Origin: CAZYQW01 sp964649825
GTDB taxonomy: Bacteria > Planctomycetota > B15-G4 > JADJEK01
Direction: 5' to 3'
Assembly: GCA_964649825.1 (NCBI GenBank)
Contig: CAZYQW010000141.1
Location: 33,603 to 97,602, forward strand
DNA length: 64,000 bases
The notes under the pieces were generated by a model. The model searched no databases. It saw only the letters and a program-made list of their open reading frames with translations, and was not told where the DNA came from. Both the position numbers and the translations under genes were made by a program. Shown here one piece after another: positions 36,545-45,993 of the stretch (within the stretch, counting starts at the first letter, position 1; each line of letters begins with the position of its first letter).

Positions 36545-37147
36545 TTGCCGGCGACCCAGGAGCAGATCACGCGCCTCCTCATCGCGATCGGCGGCGGAGA
36601 GGTCGCAGCGACCGAGATCCTCATCCCGCTGGTCTACGACGAGCTCCGGTCGCTGGCGCGCAACCGCATGCGACGCGAGCCGAACGGACACACCTTCCGT
36701 CCGACCGAACTGGTGCACGAGGCGTACCTGCGGCTCCTCGGCGGCACCGAACTCGAGTTCGAGAACCGCGCGCACTTCTTCGGTGCGGCGGCGGAGGCGA
36801 TGCGGCGGATCTTGATCGAGCGCGCACGCAAGCGCGGGCGCGTTCGCCACGGCGCTGGCCGCGAACGCGTTCCCCTCGACGTCGCGGTCGACGCGACGCC
36901 GACTCCTGAGCCTGAGGTCGACGTCCTCGGCCTCGACGATGCGTTGACCGAGCTGGAGCGGATCGACCCGCGCATGGCGCGGGTCGTGCTCCTGCGGACG
37001 TTCGGCGGCCTCTCCGTCGTCGACACCGCACGCGCGACCGGACTGTCGGAACGTACGGTCAAGCGAGAGTGGGCTTGCGCCCGCGCTTGGCTCCACGGAC
37101 GCCTCAGCGACCCGGCGACCAACGACGGCGGCGATGTCGACGTCTGA
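36545..37147 (+). CDS. ECF-type RNA polymerase sigma factor (TIGR02999-like)
   Basis: The protein has 200 residues from TTG at 36545, which has GGAG six bases upstream; a TTG at 36485 is in frame but has no usable site. Region 2 contains LVYDELRSLARNRMR and then FRPTELVHEAYLRLL, a hallmark I associate with the TIGR02999 group. Region 4 contains ARVVLLRTFGGLSVVDTA and the helix-turn-helix ATGLSERTVKREWACARAWL. These factors direct RNA polymerase to dedicated promoters and are typically paired with a Ser/Thr kinase. Here the kinase start codon lies inside the last 14 bases of this gene, giving strict coupling. No anti-sigma factor is adjacent. Confidence 0.85.
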   Translation: MPATQEQITRLLIAIGGGEVAATEILIPLVYDELRSLARNRMRREPNGHTFRPTELVHEAYLRLLGGTELEFENRAHFFGAAAEAMRRILIERARKRGRVRHGAGRERVPLDVAVDATPTPEPEVDVLGLDDALTELERIDPRMARVVLLRTFGGLSVVDTARATGLSERTVKREWACARAWLHGRLSDPATNDGGDVDV

Positions 37148-39929
37148 ACGCGGCCAAACCGCGGCGTGGCACCGCGTGAAGGAGCTGTTCGCCGCCTGCA
37201 TCGAGCTCGATGAGATCGCACGCGCCCGGTTCCTGGCGGAGGCCTGCGGCGACGATCCGCCGATCCGGAATCGCGTCGTCGCGCTGATTCGTTCGCACGA
37301 ACGAGCTCCTGAGTTCCTCGACGACTTCGCCGCCTCCATCTCGGAGACCGGCGTCCCGTCGGAGGATGACGACCGCGACGCGGACGCGGACCCGGCGCGC
37401 TGGCGCCACGTCGGCCCGTACCGGCTGGGCCGCGTGCTGGGCGAGGGGGGCGTCGGGCTGGTCTACGAGGCATTTCAGGAGCGACCGAGCCGCTCCGTCG
37501 CGCTGAAGATCCTCCGCCCGAGCGTGGTGTCGAAGGCGTCCGTCCAGCGGTTCCAGTACGAAGTGGAGATTCTCGGCCGCCTCCAACATCCGGGAATCGC
37601 GCAGATCTTCGAGGCGGGCCTGCACCGCGAGGCCACCGACGGGGCGGAGATGATGGTGCCGTACTTCGCGATGGAGCACGTCGACGGCGTCGTGATCACG
37701 AAGTTCTGCGAGCCGCTCCCTCCCCGCGAGCGGCTCCGACTCTTCCTCGAGGTGTGCGACGCGGTCGAGTACGCGCACCAGCGCGGCGTGATCCACCGCG
37801 ATCTCAAACCCGCCAACTTGCTCGTGACGGGCGGGGCCGGCCGCGGCGATCCTCCGCGCGTGAAGGTCCTCGACTTCGGCATCGCTCGCGCGACGAACCC
37901 GGACGCGACGCTCACGGTGCAGACGACCGCCCCGGGACTCGCCGTCGGCACCCTACCGTACATGAGCCCCGAGCAGATCGAGGGGGATCCGCGCGAGCTC
38001 GACGTCCGCGCGGACGTCTACTCGCTGGGCGTCGTGCTGTACGAGCTGCTCGTCGGTCGCCTCCCGCTCGACGTCGACAGCGACACGTTCGCTCGCGGCG
38101 CCCGCCGCGTCATCGACGAGGAGCCGCCGCCGCCGAGCCTTCACGACGCCGCGTGCCGCGGCGACCTCGATACGATCGCGGCGACGGCGCTCGCCAAGGA
38201 GAAGAGTCGTCGCTACGGGTCCGTGTCGGAGTTCGCCGCGGACGTGCGCCGCTACCTGCGCGACGAGCCGATCGCGGCCCGACCAGCGAGCCTCGGCTAC
38301 CAGCTCGCCAAGTTCGCGCGCCGGCACCGAGGCCTCATGGTCGGGCTGTCCGCGACCTTCGTCCTGCTGCTCGCCGCCATCGCGGCGACGGTGGTCGGCC
38401 TGGAGCGGACGCGCGTCGAGCAGCGTCGTACCGCGGCCGAACGGGACAAGGCGACGGCGATCCTATCGTTGTTGACCGGCATGCTCGCGGCGCCAAGCCC
38501 GTTCGAGGAAGGGGCGGACGTGACCGTGGTCGCGCTCCTCGACCAGACCGTCGCCGGCCTCGGCGCGAATCACCCTCCCGACGTGGAGGCGGAGCTCCGC
38601 CGCACGATCGGCGACACGTACATGCAACTCGGTCGCACGGCGGAAGGGGTTGCGCAGCTCGAGCGCGCCGCGAACCTCTTCGAGGGCTCGCTCGGGCCGC
38701 GGCACGAGCAGGCGCTCGCCGCGCGGGTCCAGCTCGTCAGGCCCTCGAACTTGCCTTCGCATGAAGAACGCGACGCCGCGGCTCGGCGGCTGCTGCAGAC
38801 GTGCGTCGATGCGCTCGGACCGGAGCATCGAGTCACGCTGGACGCCGCGAGGGCGCACGCGTCGATCCTGCTCGGGCTGAACCGAGTCGAGGAGGCGAAG
38901 GCAGCCTGCCTCTCGACGCTGGACGTCCAGCGGCGCCGGCTCGGACCGGAGGATCATGACACGCTCGCCACGCGGTCCCTCCTGGCGTCGATCCTGTTGC
39001 AGCAAGAGCAGTACGAGGAAGTGGTGGCCATCCGGACGGACATCCTCGCCATCGAGCTCCGTCATCACGGCGAGGACCACGCCTCGACCGTCGTCGCCAA
39101 GCAGGCGCTCGCGATCACTCTCGATCGGCTCGGGCGGCACGCGGAGGCCGAACCGTACCATCGCGGCCTGCGGGAACGCGCGATCCGGCTGTTCGGCGCC
39201 GATCACTCGCGGACGTTCCACGTGGAGGAGGGGCTCGCTCAGAACCTCGTCCACCAACAGAGACTGGCGGAGGCGGAAGAGATCCTGACCGACGGGCTGG
39301 AGCGGGCGCGACGCTTGGGAGCCCTGCCGCAGCGACTGAACAGCCTTGCGGTCCTGTATGGAGCCCAGGGTCGGACCGAGGAGGCGGAGGACTGCGCCCG
39401 CCGCTCGGTCGAGGCGACCCGCGCGCTACGAGGCGAGAACTCGGTGACGACGCTGATCGCGGTCGAGAACTGGGCGGTCAGCTTGACCAAGCTCGAACGA
39501 TTCGACGAGGCGCTCGCGCTCTTCGCGGAGAGCCTCCCCCGCGCACGCGCCATCTACGGTCCACGAAGCGCCGAGCTCGTCAGCTCGCTGAACCTGTACG
39601 GAAACTGCTACGCGGCAATGACACGCTGGGCCGAGGCGGAGCCGCTCTACCGGGACGCCGTCTCGATCGCCCGCGACACGATGACCGAAGACCACGTCTT
39701 GCGGGTCACCGCGGTGTCGAGCCTGGGAATCTGCCTCTCCCAGCTCGGCCGACTCGACGACGCCGAGCCGCTCCTCGTCGAAGCCGAGCAGGGCTGGCGA
39801 TCGGCCCCCGCGACGTATCGCAACCGACGCGAGAACGTCCTCCGGGAACTCATCTCGGTCTACCTGCGCCGCGGCGACTCCGACCGAGCCGCCGAGGTCC
39901 GCCGCGTCCTCGAGCACCACGCCGACTAG
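37134..39929 (+). CDS. Membrane Ser/Thr protein kinase with TPR sensor domain
   Basis: The 931-residue protein begins with a helical region of about 90 residues, as is usual for kinases paired with this sigma group. A Hanks-type kinase domain follows at about 95-375. It carries the glycine loop LGEGGVGLVYEA, Lys125 in VALKIL, the catalytic HRDLKPAN with Asp223, DFGIA with Asp247, and GTLPYMSPEQ. A transmembrane helix at about 400-423 and a TPR array (about 465-920, units of 42 residues rich in LG..H) form the rest. The TPRs would lie outside the membrane or bind a partner. The kinase probably controls the overlapping ECF sigma factor or its regulon by phosphorylation, as proposed for planctomycete pairs. 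Confidence 0.92.
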   Translation: MSTSERGQTAAWHRVKELFAACIELDEIARARFLAEACGDDPPIRNRVVALIRSHERAPEFLDDFAASISETGVPSEDDDRDADADPARWRHVGPYRLGRVLGEGGVGLVYEAFQERPSRSVALKILRPSVVSKASVQRFQYEVEILGRLQHPGIAQIFEAGLHREATDGAEMMVPYFAMEHVDGVVITKFCEPLPPRERLRLFLEVCDAVEYAHQRGVIHRDLKPANLLVTGGAGRGDPPRVKVLDFGIARATNPDATLTVQTTAPGLAVGTLPYMSPEQIEGDPRELDVRADVYSLGVVLYELLVGRLPLDVDSDTFARGARRVIDEEPPPPSLHDAACRGDLDTIAATALAKEKSRRYGSVSEFAADVRRYLRDEPIAARPASLGYQLAKFARRHRGLMVGLSATFVLLLAAIAATVVGLERTRVEQRRTAAERDKATAILSLLTGMLAAPSPFEEGADVTVVALLDQTVAGLGANHPPDVEAELRRTIGDTYMQLGRTAEGVAQLERAANLFEGSLGPRHEQALAARVQLVRPSNLPSHEERDAAARRLLQTCVDALGPEHRVTLDAARAHASILLGLNRVEEAKAACLSTLDVQRRRLGPEDHDTLATRSLLASILLQQEQYEEVVAIRTDILAIELRHHGEDHASTVVAKQALAITLDRLGRHAEAEPYHRGLRERAIRLFGADHSRTFHVEEGLAQNLVHQQRLAEAEEILTDGLERARRLGALPQRLNSLAVLYGAQGRTEEAEDCARRSVEATRALRGENSVTTLIAVENWAVSLTKLERFDEALALFAESLPRARAIYGPRSAELVSSLNLYGNCYAAMTRWAEAEPLYRDAVSIARDTMTEDHVLRVTAVSSLGICLSQLGRLDDAEPLLVEAEQGWRSAPATYRNRRENVLRELISVYLRRGDSDRAAEVRRVLEHHAD

Positions 39930-39997
39930 CCCATCGATCAGGCGAAACCAGCCGCCGGGTCCGATCGCCGCGGCGTTCGCTGCAGTTCGTCCGCGCC

Positions 39998-40660
39998 GTG
40001 GTCCTTCATCAGGGAAACCGGCCGTACCGCGGACCGCGCGGGATGGAGGAGCTGTTCGGCCCGGATCCGACCGGAACCCGGCTCGCCGGCGTCCCGCGAT
40101 TCGAGATCACCCACGTCGACCTGTTCGCGATCGATGATTCGTCGCTGATCCGGCTCGCGACGATCGCGGCATTCCCGGCCGTCGCACTCCTGTTCCTGAA
40201 GCACGTCGGCCACCCGGCGCTCTCCCTCTCGATTCCCTCCTGGACGCCGGCCCTGCGGGCCGCGGTCGCGGCCCCGCCGGCCGGACGGGTCCTCGCGCTT
40301 CTGATAACCTATCTGTTCGAGGCGGCGCGGGACCGACGCGCCAAGGATGCGCTGGTGGACGCCGTTCCGGAGGGCTTGGAAATGTATCGAACCGCGGCCG
40401 ACGAACTGATCGAGAAAGGCATCGAGAAAGGCATCGGGCAGGGCATCGAGAAAGGCATCGAGAAAGGCATCGAGCAGGGCCGGGTCGAGGGCGGCAGGCG
40501 CTCGATTCGTCGGATCCTCGAGGCGCGCTTCGGGAGCGCGCCGGAGCACGCCTTCACCCGGATCGACCAGATCGAGGACCAGGACCGGATCGACGCCCTC
40601 GTAGCGCTCGCCGCCACCGCCCCCGACCTGGCCGGGTTCGAGCGCGCCCTCGGCGCGTGA
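39998..40660 (+). pseudogene. 5'-truncated Rpn-family nuclease (PD-(D/E)XK transposase-like)
   Basis: Codons from about 39980 read LQFVRAVVLHQGNRPYRGP and continue to a C-terminal ARFGSAPEHAFTRIDQIEDQDRIDALVALA. This matches the second half of Rpn/YhgA-like recombination-promoting nucleases as I recall them. The first half of about 100 residues, which holds the nuclease motifs and should precede VVLHQG, is missing: upstream lies the kinase stop codon. The GTG at 39998 is formally a start but has no ribosome binding site. The characteristic (IEKG)n linker is present as six 12-base repeats. The fragment is probably the remnant of an inserted or rearranged gene and non-functional as a nuclease. 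Confidence 0.72.
40409..40480 (+). repeat. Six tandem 12-base coding repeats
   Basis: Six 12-base units of ATCGAGAAAGGC or close variants, in which units 3 and 6 have CAG for AAA, run without gaps and encode IEKG/IGQG/IEQG repeats. This is the normal linker of Rpn-type proteins and not an intergenic satellite. The near-identity of units 1, 2, 4 and 5 suggests recent slippage or duplication of a 36-base block. Confidence 0.85.
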
Positions 40661-40838
40661 CTGCGGCGCCGCGGATTCGCCTCCCGACTCGTTTCCTCGT
40701 CGACTCCGCGGACCCCGGCATTCCTCGAATACGCGGTCGTCGCAGTGCCTTGCCAGGGAACGGAGGTGCCGCACCCAGGACAGGAACGTATCGTTGCGCG
40801 GTTCCTTGGTCCGTCGCCTCAGGTCTCGAGTGAAGACG

Positions 40839-41768
40839 ATGAACGCCGATCCGACGCCCCTCCATTGGCGGAACTTGCGCTCGTGGGTGAGGAAGACGCG
40901 CCGCGTCGATGACGAGCGGTACCGCGGCTCGCGGGAACGCGTGACGGCGGGGCGCCTGCTGGCCAGCGCGCTCCCGAGGCTCCGGCGGCCGCTCTTCGTC
41001 GTCGGCGCCCCGCGGTCCGGCACGTCGTTCCTCGGGGACGCGATCGGCGGGCTGCCCGAGTTCTCCTACCACTACGAACCACCGATGACGAAGGCGGCGG
41101 CCCGCTACGTGTTCGAGGGGAGCTGGTCATTCGGAAAGGCGCGGCGCTTCTACCGCTGGACGTACGCTTGGCTGCTCGCCCGCCACCTCGACGCCGACCT
41201 GCGCTTCGCCGAGAAGACTCCACAGAACTGTTTCCTGATCGATTTCCTGTTCCGCGCGTTCGACGAGGCCCAGTTCGTGCACATCATCCGCGACGGCCGC
41301 GACGCGGCGCTCTCCTATCGTGAGAAGCCATGGCTGCGGGCCGATGCGGTGCACGGGAAGAAGCGCGAGTCGGGCGGCTACCGGTACGGCCCGTTTCCAC
41401 GGTTCTGGGTCGAGACCGCGCGGCGCGAGGAATTCCAGACGACCACCGATCTTCACCGTTGCATCTGGGCGTGGCGGCGACACGTGGAGGCCGCGATCGA
41501 GCAGGGCGCCCGACTCCCCGAGGGGCGGTACGTCGAGATCCGATACGAGGCTCTCGCGCGCGACCCGGCCGCCGAGGGGCGACGCATCCTCGATTTCCTG
41601 GCGATCGAATCCACGCCGTCGCGCGAACGGCTCGTTGCATCGCTCGGCGCCGCGACCGCTGCGTCCGTCGGCCGCTGGCGAAGCGAGCTGTCCGCGGACG
41701 AATCGGCGACGGTGGCGGCGGAGGCGGGATCGCTCCTCGCGCGCCTCGGGTACGGGGAACGCGCATGA
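40839..41768 (+). CDS. Sulfotransferase family protein
   Basis: The protein has 309 residues from the ATG at 40839; in-frame GTG at 40830 and TTG at 40794 are alternatives. The PAPS loop is FVVGAPRSGTSFLGDAI at about residues 52-68, and the 3'-phosphate motif is FVHIIRDGRDAALSYRE. The central FAEKTPQN matches the EKTP segment of bacterial glycan sulfotransferases. A basic N-terminus of 45 residues precedes the catalytic core. It is the first gene of a seven-gene run of sulfotransferases and glycosyltransferases, and the next gene starts within its stop codon. The 178 bases upstream hold no gene or clear promoter, so the transcript may begin there or at the Rpn remnant. Confidence 0.87.
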   Translation: MNADPTPLHWRNLRSWVRKTRRVDDERYRGSRERVTAGRLLASALPRLRRPLFVVGAPRSGTSFLGDAIGGLPEFSYHYEPPMTKAAARYVFEGSWSFGKARRFYRWTYAWLLARHLDADLRFAEKTPQNCFLIDFLFRAFDEAQFVHIIRDGRDAALSYREKPWLRADAVHGKKRESGGYRYGPFPRFWVETARREEFQTTTDLHRCIWAWRRHVEAAIEQGARLPEGRYVEIRYEALARDPAAEGRRILDFLAIESTPSRERLVASLGAATAASVGRWRSELSADESATVAAEAGSLLARLGYGERA

Positions 41769-42694
41769 CGCGGCTCGACGACCCCGTCTTCCTCGTCGGG
41801 TGCCCGCGCTCGGGGACGACCTTGCTCCAGCTGATGCTCGACGCGCACCCGGACGTAGCGATCGCGCCCGAGACCTTCTTCGTCCGCCACGTCTGGAAGC
41901 GACGGCGCGAACTCGGCGACCCCGCTGACGACGACGCGCTCGAACGGATCCTCGAGGCGATCGTGACCACCGACGTCTTCCGCGACATGCGGCTCGACCC
42001 CGGCCGTTTCCGCGACGCAGCGCGCGCCGGACCCCGGCGGTATCCGGAGCTGTTCCGCCGGCTGCTGGCGGACTTCCGCGACGACCGCGGCGTCCCTCGG
42101 GTCGGCGAGAAGACTCCGAACCACCTGCTCGCGATGCGGACGCTCGAGAAGTGGTTCGCGAACGCCCGGTTCATCCACGTCGTTCGCGATCCGCGCGCCG
42201 TCGTCCTGTCGTGGAAGAGCATGCCCTGGTCGAACGGTACCGTGGCGCTGGACGCGGCCGTCTGGCGGAAGTACCTGCGCGCCGCGCGTCGCTTTCCGCC
42301 GCGCCGCCCGGGCCGCCTCATGACGGTGCGCTACGAGCATCTGGTCGCGAATCCCCGCGAGGCGTTGGAGCAGGTGTGCCGGTTCCTCGACCTCCCCTTC
42401 GCGGCAGAGATGCTCGAACCCGCCGCTCGCGCGTCGACGGTGGTCGACGTCGCCCGCGAGCCGTGGAAAGCGCGCGCGCGCGAGGCGGTGACGACCGAAC
42501 GTATGAACCGGTGGCGGGAGGAGCTCAGCCGGGACGAGATCATGGTGATCGAGGCGGTGGCGTGGACCGAGATGCGTTCGGCCGGATACCCTCCACGAAC
42601 CCCGCGACTCGAGCTCTCGTGGCGGCGGGCGCGGCTCGCGTCGGCTCGCGCTTGGGAGCGCGTGCGACGCCGGCTCCGAGGGATCGCCCCGTGA
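41765..42694 (+). CDS. Sulfotransferase family protein
   Basis: The 309-residue protein opens with FLVGCPRSGTTLLQLML, a textbook PAPS 5'-phosphosulfate loop at about residues 9-25. VGEKTPNHLL and the 3'-phosphate motif FIHVVRDPRAVVLSWK follow. The C-terminus of about 30 residues is Arg-rich and may bind the membrane or an acidic glycan. It overlaps both neighbours by four bases (ATGA upstream, GTGA downstream). Although its length equals that of the previous sulfotransferase, the two differ clearly outside the motifs, so they probably modify different positions rather than being a recent duplication. Confidence 0.88.
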   Translation: MTRLDDPVFLVGCPRSGTTLLQLMLDAHPDVAIAPETFFVRHVWKRRRELGDPADDDALERILEAIVTTDVFRDMRLDPGRFRDAARAGPRRYPELFRRLLADFRDDRGVPRVGEKTPNHLLAMRTLEKWFANARFIHVVRDPRAVVLSWKSMPWSNGTVALDAAVWRKYLRAARRFPPRRPGRLMTVRYEHLVANPREALEQVCRFLDLPFAAEMLEPAARASTVVDVAREPWKARAREAVTTERMNRWREELSRDEIMVIEAVAWTEMRSAGYPPRTPRLELSWRRARLASARAWERVRRRLRGIAP

Positions 42695-43818
42695 AGCTCG
42701 GCTACCTCCACCTGGGCCCGCCGCGCCACGGGCTCCACCGCTACGGCCGGCTCCTGGCCGAGGAAGCGCGACGCCGGGCCGAGCTCTCGGTCGCCGAGGA
42801 ATGGGTCGAACTCGAGGGAGACTCGCGGGACGAGGATCGCCTCGGCGACGCCGCGGAGAATCTCGCCGCGGCCGATGTGGTCCACGTCCAGTACAACCGC
42901 ACCCTCTGGGGCGAGGGCCCGACGCAGCTCGCGCGCCTCGATCGCTTCTTCTCCGCGTGCCCCGCGCCGGTCGTCTGCACGTTCCATGACGTCTACCCGA
43001 ACGACCCGTGGGCCCCGTGGAAACGGGACAAGCGCCTCAGAGCGCGCGTCATGCGCTTCCTCCGCGACCAGCGCCGTCGCCGGCCCGAGCGTCGCGCCGT
43101 CCGGGCGATCCTCGCGCGTGCCTCCCGGGTCCTCGTCTGTTTCGAGGCGGAACGCGACCGACTCGCCGGCTGGCCGGGGGCGGAGCGGATCTCCGTCCTC
43201 GGGCACTTCGTCGAGGAACGTGAGAACCTCCCCCCGCGCGACGCGGCGCGCGCGCGGCTCGGCGTCGACGGTCATCGCGTCGTCACCCTGCTCGGCTTCA
43301 TCCATCCGCGCAAGGGACACGACCTCGCGATCGACGCTCTCCGGCTGCTGCCCGACGACGTGCTCCTCGTCTTCGCGGGAGCCGCGATCGGTGACAACGA
43401 GCGGAAGCTCGCCGCGATGACGAACCGCGCGGCGACGCTCGGTGTCGCGGATCGCCTCCGCGTCACGGGCTTCATCCCCGAGGACGAACAGGAGCGATGG
43501 CTCGTCGCCACCGACCTCGCCGTCTGTCCGTTCCGGTTCTTCTCGGCGTCCGGGTCCCTCACGACCTGGATCTCCGCGAGCCGACCGATCCTCTGCCACG
43601 ACCTCCCGCAGGTGGCGGAGTACCGGCGTGTGGCGGCGGACGCGTTCTTCACGTTCGCGCCGTACGACGCGGAAGCGTTCGCGGCGGCGGCCCGCGCGGC
43701 GCTCGACGTGGTCGGCGGCGGCCCCGACCCCGCAATCGATCGCCTCCGCCGACACTTCGCCCTCCCCTTGACGTTCGAACGGCACCTCGCCGTCTACCGC
43801 GAGGCCGCCCGTCGATGA
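42691..43818 (+). CDS. GT4 family glycosyltransferase
   Basis: The 375-residue GT-B enzyme starts with GTG overlapping the preceding stop. The N-terminal half has KLGYLHLGPPRHGLHRYGRL and the segment ADVVHVQYNRTLWGEGPTQL. The C-terminal half has LLGFIHPRKGHDLAIDALRL and VTGFIPEDEQERWLVATDLA. The classic E-x7-E motif is replaced by ASGSLTTWISASRPILCHDL, as in some cold-shock or mannosyl GT4 branches, so the donor-site chemistry may be atypical. The cytoplasmic location and position between sulfotransferase and GT4 genes imply assembly of one glycan. Confidence 0.83.
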   Translation: MKLGYLHLGPPRHGLHRYGRLLAEEARRRAELSVAEEWVELEGDSRDEDRLGDAAENLAAADVVHVQYNRTLWGEGPTQLARLDRFFSACPAPVVCTFHDVYPNDPWAPWKRDKRLRARVMRFLRDQRRRRPERRAVRAILARASRVLVCFEAERDRLAGWPGAERISVLGHFVEERENLPPRDAARARLGVDGHRVVTLLGFIHPRKGHDLAIDALRLLPDDVLLVFAGAAIGDNERKLAAMTNRAATLGVADRLRVTGFIPEDEQERWLVATDLAVCPFRFFSASGSLTTWISASRPILCHDLPQVAEYRRVAADAFFTFAPYDAEAFAAAARAALDVVGGGPDPAIDRLRRHFALPLTFERHLAVYREAARR

Positions 43819-44897
43819 GCGAGCTGCGCGTGCTGATGGCGCCCTACTACGAAAGCAACCCGTACCAGCGGAGTCTCCGCGCACGGCTCGGCGCCCTCGG
43901 AGTCCGGACGCACGTCCACGACCTCCTCGGCACTCGCCGCCCGGCGCTTTCCGATGGACTCGCCGCGTTCGAGCCCGACCTGCTCCACCTGCATTGGCTC
44001 CACCCGTACTTCCTCCACTCCGGCTCGCTCCGGACGCGGTGGCGGGCCCGCTCGTTCCTGCGCGACCTCGCCGCCGCGCGGACTCGCGGCGTCCGCGTGG
44101 TTTGGACCGCGCATAACCTCATGAACCACGACCGGCGCCACGTGTCGATCGATGCCGGCGTCACTCGTAGCGTGGCCGCCGCCGCCGACGCGATCATCGC
44201 CCACGGCGACGACGCGCGCGAACGCATCGTCGAGTTCGCGGGCTCGCGCGTGCGCCCGTCGATCCACGTGATCCCCCACGGCCACTACGTCGACGACTAC
44301 CCGAACACCGTGCGGCGCGACGCGGCGCGGAGCGAGCTGGGAATCGATGTCGACGCGTTCGTGCTCCTCTTTTTCGGACGCGTGCGCGCCTACAAGGGCG
44401 TGTTCGAGCTGCTCGAGGCCTACCGGTCCGCCGCGCTGCCGCCGGGCACGATCCTGTTGATCGCCGGCAAGGCGACGGGGGATCGAGTGCGGATCCGCCT
44501 GAAGCGCCAGGCCAAGCGGACGGCCGGGGTCCGGCTCGACTACGGCTTCGTCGACGACGAACGCGTGCAGCTCTACTTCAACGCGGCGGACGTCTCCGTA
44601 TTGCCGTACCGCGACATCCTGACCTCCGGCGCCGCGCGGCTGGCCCAGTCGTTCGGCAAGCCGATCGTCGCCCCCGCGATCGGATGCCTGGCCGAGCAGT
44701 TGGATCCGGCCGGCGCGTGGCTCTACGATCCCGAGGATCCGACCGCGTTGTCGAACGCCCTCGCGCAGGCGACACAAGGGCGGGAGCGTCTCGACGCCAT
44801 GGGAGCCCACAACCGAAGGCTCGTCGAACCGTGGTCGTGGGACGTGGTCGCTCGCCGTCACGACGAGCTCTACCGGAGCGTGGTTTCACGGGCATGA
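43815..44897 (+). CDS. GT4 family glycosyltransferase
   Basis: The 360-residue GT-B enzyme overlaps the previous gene by ATGA. The acceptor half includes PDLLHLHWLHPYFLHSGSLR and VVWTAHNLMNHDRRH, a pattern seen in GT4 enzymes annotated as beta-1,4-mannosyltransferase-like. The donor half has LLFFGRVRAYKGVFELLEAY, ADVSVLPYRDILTSGAARLA and FGKPIVAPAIGCLAEQL. No signal peptide or membrane helix is present. The next GT4 starts 10 bases after its stop, the only real gap in the operon. Confidence 0.85.
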   Translation: MSELRVLMAPYYESNPYQRSLRARLGALGVRTHVHDLLGTRRPALSDGLAAFEPDLLHLHWLHPYFLHSGSLRTRWRARSFLRDLAAARTRGVRVVWTAHNLMNHDRRHVSIDAGVTRSVAAAADAIIAHGDDARERIVEFAGSRVRPSIHVIPHGHYVDDYPNTVRRDAARSELGIDVDAFVLLFFGRVRAYKGVFELLEAYRSAALPPGTILLIAGKATGDRVRIRLKRQAKRTAGVRLDYGFVDDERVQLYFNAADVSVLPYRDILTSGAARLAQSFGKPIVAPAIGCLAEQLDPAGAWLYDPEDPTALSNALAQATQGRERLDAMGAHNRRLVEPWSWDVVARRHDELYRSVVSRA

Positions 44898-44907
44898 GTT
44901 TCGGATC

Positions 44908-45993
44908 ATGAAGGTCGGGATCGTCAGCCAGTGGCGCAACCAGGGGCAGGCGACGCTGTCGCGCCACCTACGCGATGCCGTCTCCGCCCTCGGGCACGAT
45001 TCGTTCGTCCTCGCGCGACCCACCCGCGACGGACACGTCATCGAGCGCGGGATCCTGCGAAACGACGTGTGGGACCAGGCGAACGTCGAAGAGGCGTCGA
45101 ATCACGACATCCCGGCCGGCGAGTACCTGGCGTGGGCCAAGCGGCACGGCATCGAAGCCGCGTTCTTCAATCAGAACTATCAGTTCGACGAGATCGAAGG
45201 CCTGCGCGCGGCCGGCGTGCGGACGATCGGCTACTTCGTATGGGAGTCGTTCCGCGCGAAGGACCTGCCGCCGGCCCGGCGTGCCTACGACGTCATCTAC
45301 TCGCTGAACCGCTGCACGCGGGATCGCTACTCCCGCCTCGGCTACGACAGTCCGCTCGTGCCGTGGGGCTGCCATCCCGAGCTCCTGCCGTTCGCGGGAA
45401 CGCCGGCGCGCGAAGGCGGCGTCTGGTGCTTCTTCCCGGGGGGCCTCCAGGGTCGACGCAAGCCGCTGCGCGCCGTCGTGCAGGCGTTTCGGCGCACGAC
45501 GAACCCCGAGCTTCGTCTCCTCCTCAAGGGGCAGGGCGAGTTCCGCCGGACCGAGGCGGCCGCGCTCGACATTGGCGAGGACGCGCGCATCGTGTGGATC
45601 GTCGACGACGTCGATCAAGACGCCTACTACCGCATGTTCGCGTCGTGCCACGTCTGCGTCGGCGTCTCGCGCTGGGAAGGGACTGGCCTCCACTTCTTCG
45701 AGGCGACGGCGTTCGGCCAGCCAATGATCACGAACGACGCGCCGCCAATGAACGAGACGTTTCGCGACGGCGACAACGCTCGCCTCGTCCGCTCGCACGT
45801 CGTCGGCGCCACGCGGACCGGGGTCCCCTCGATCGACCCCGACGTCGGCGACCTTGCGAAGGCTTTCGACGAGCTCGCCGACCCGGCGCGGCGCGAGACG
45901 CTCTCGGCCGGCGCCGCGCGCCAGCGCGACCGGATGCGCTGGGAGAAGACCGTCCACGCGGTCGAGGCGCTGCTCCACGGAAGGATGCCGTGA
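44908..45993 (+). CDS. GT4-like glycosyltransferase
   Basis: The 361-residue protein begins MKVGIVSQWRNQGQATLSRH, with a Gly-Gln loop in place of the usual GG. It continues with GVRTIGYFVWESFRAKDLPP, found in glycosyltransferases that act late in O-antigen or capsule clusters. The donor half shows FFPGGLQGRRKPLRAVVQAF, LLLKGQGEF and the acidic segment SRWEGTGLHFFEATAFGQPM, which supplies the E-x7-E-like glutamates. A sulfotransferase gene starts inside its stop (GTGA). The sugar is unknown. Confidence 0.83.
   Translation: MKVGIVSQWRNQGQATLSRHLRDAVSALGHDSFVLARPTRDGHVIERGILRNDVWDQANVEEASNHDIPAGEYLAWAKRHGIEAAFFNQNYQFDEIEGLRAAGVRTIGYFVWESFRAKDLPPARRAYDVIYSLNRCTRDRYSRLGYDSPLVPWGCHPELLPFAGTPAREGGVWCFFPGGLQGRRKPLRAVVQAFRRTTNPELRLLLKGQGEFRRTEAAALDIGEDARIVWIVDDVDQDAYYRMFASCHVCVGVSRWEGTGLHFFEATAFGQPMITNDAPPMNETFRDGDNARLVRSHVVGATRTGVPSIDPDVGDLAKAFDELADPARRETLSAGAARQRDRMRWEKTVHAVEALLHGRMP

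Noticed and set aside
40409..40480. 12-base repeats considered as a CRISPR-like or satellite array
   Set aside because: They have no spacers, are in frame, and encode the usual IEKG linker of Rpn-type proteins.
39938..41023. A minus-strand frame through the Rpn remnant and its downstream gap
   Set aside because: Composition is Arg/Gly-rich over the coding parts; only the 180-base intergenic part looks different, and no start or motif supports it.
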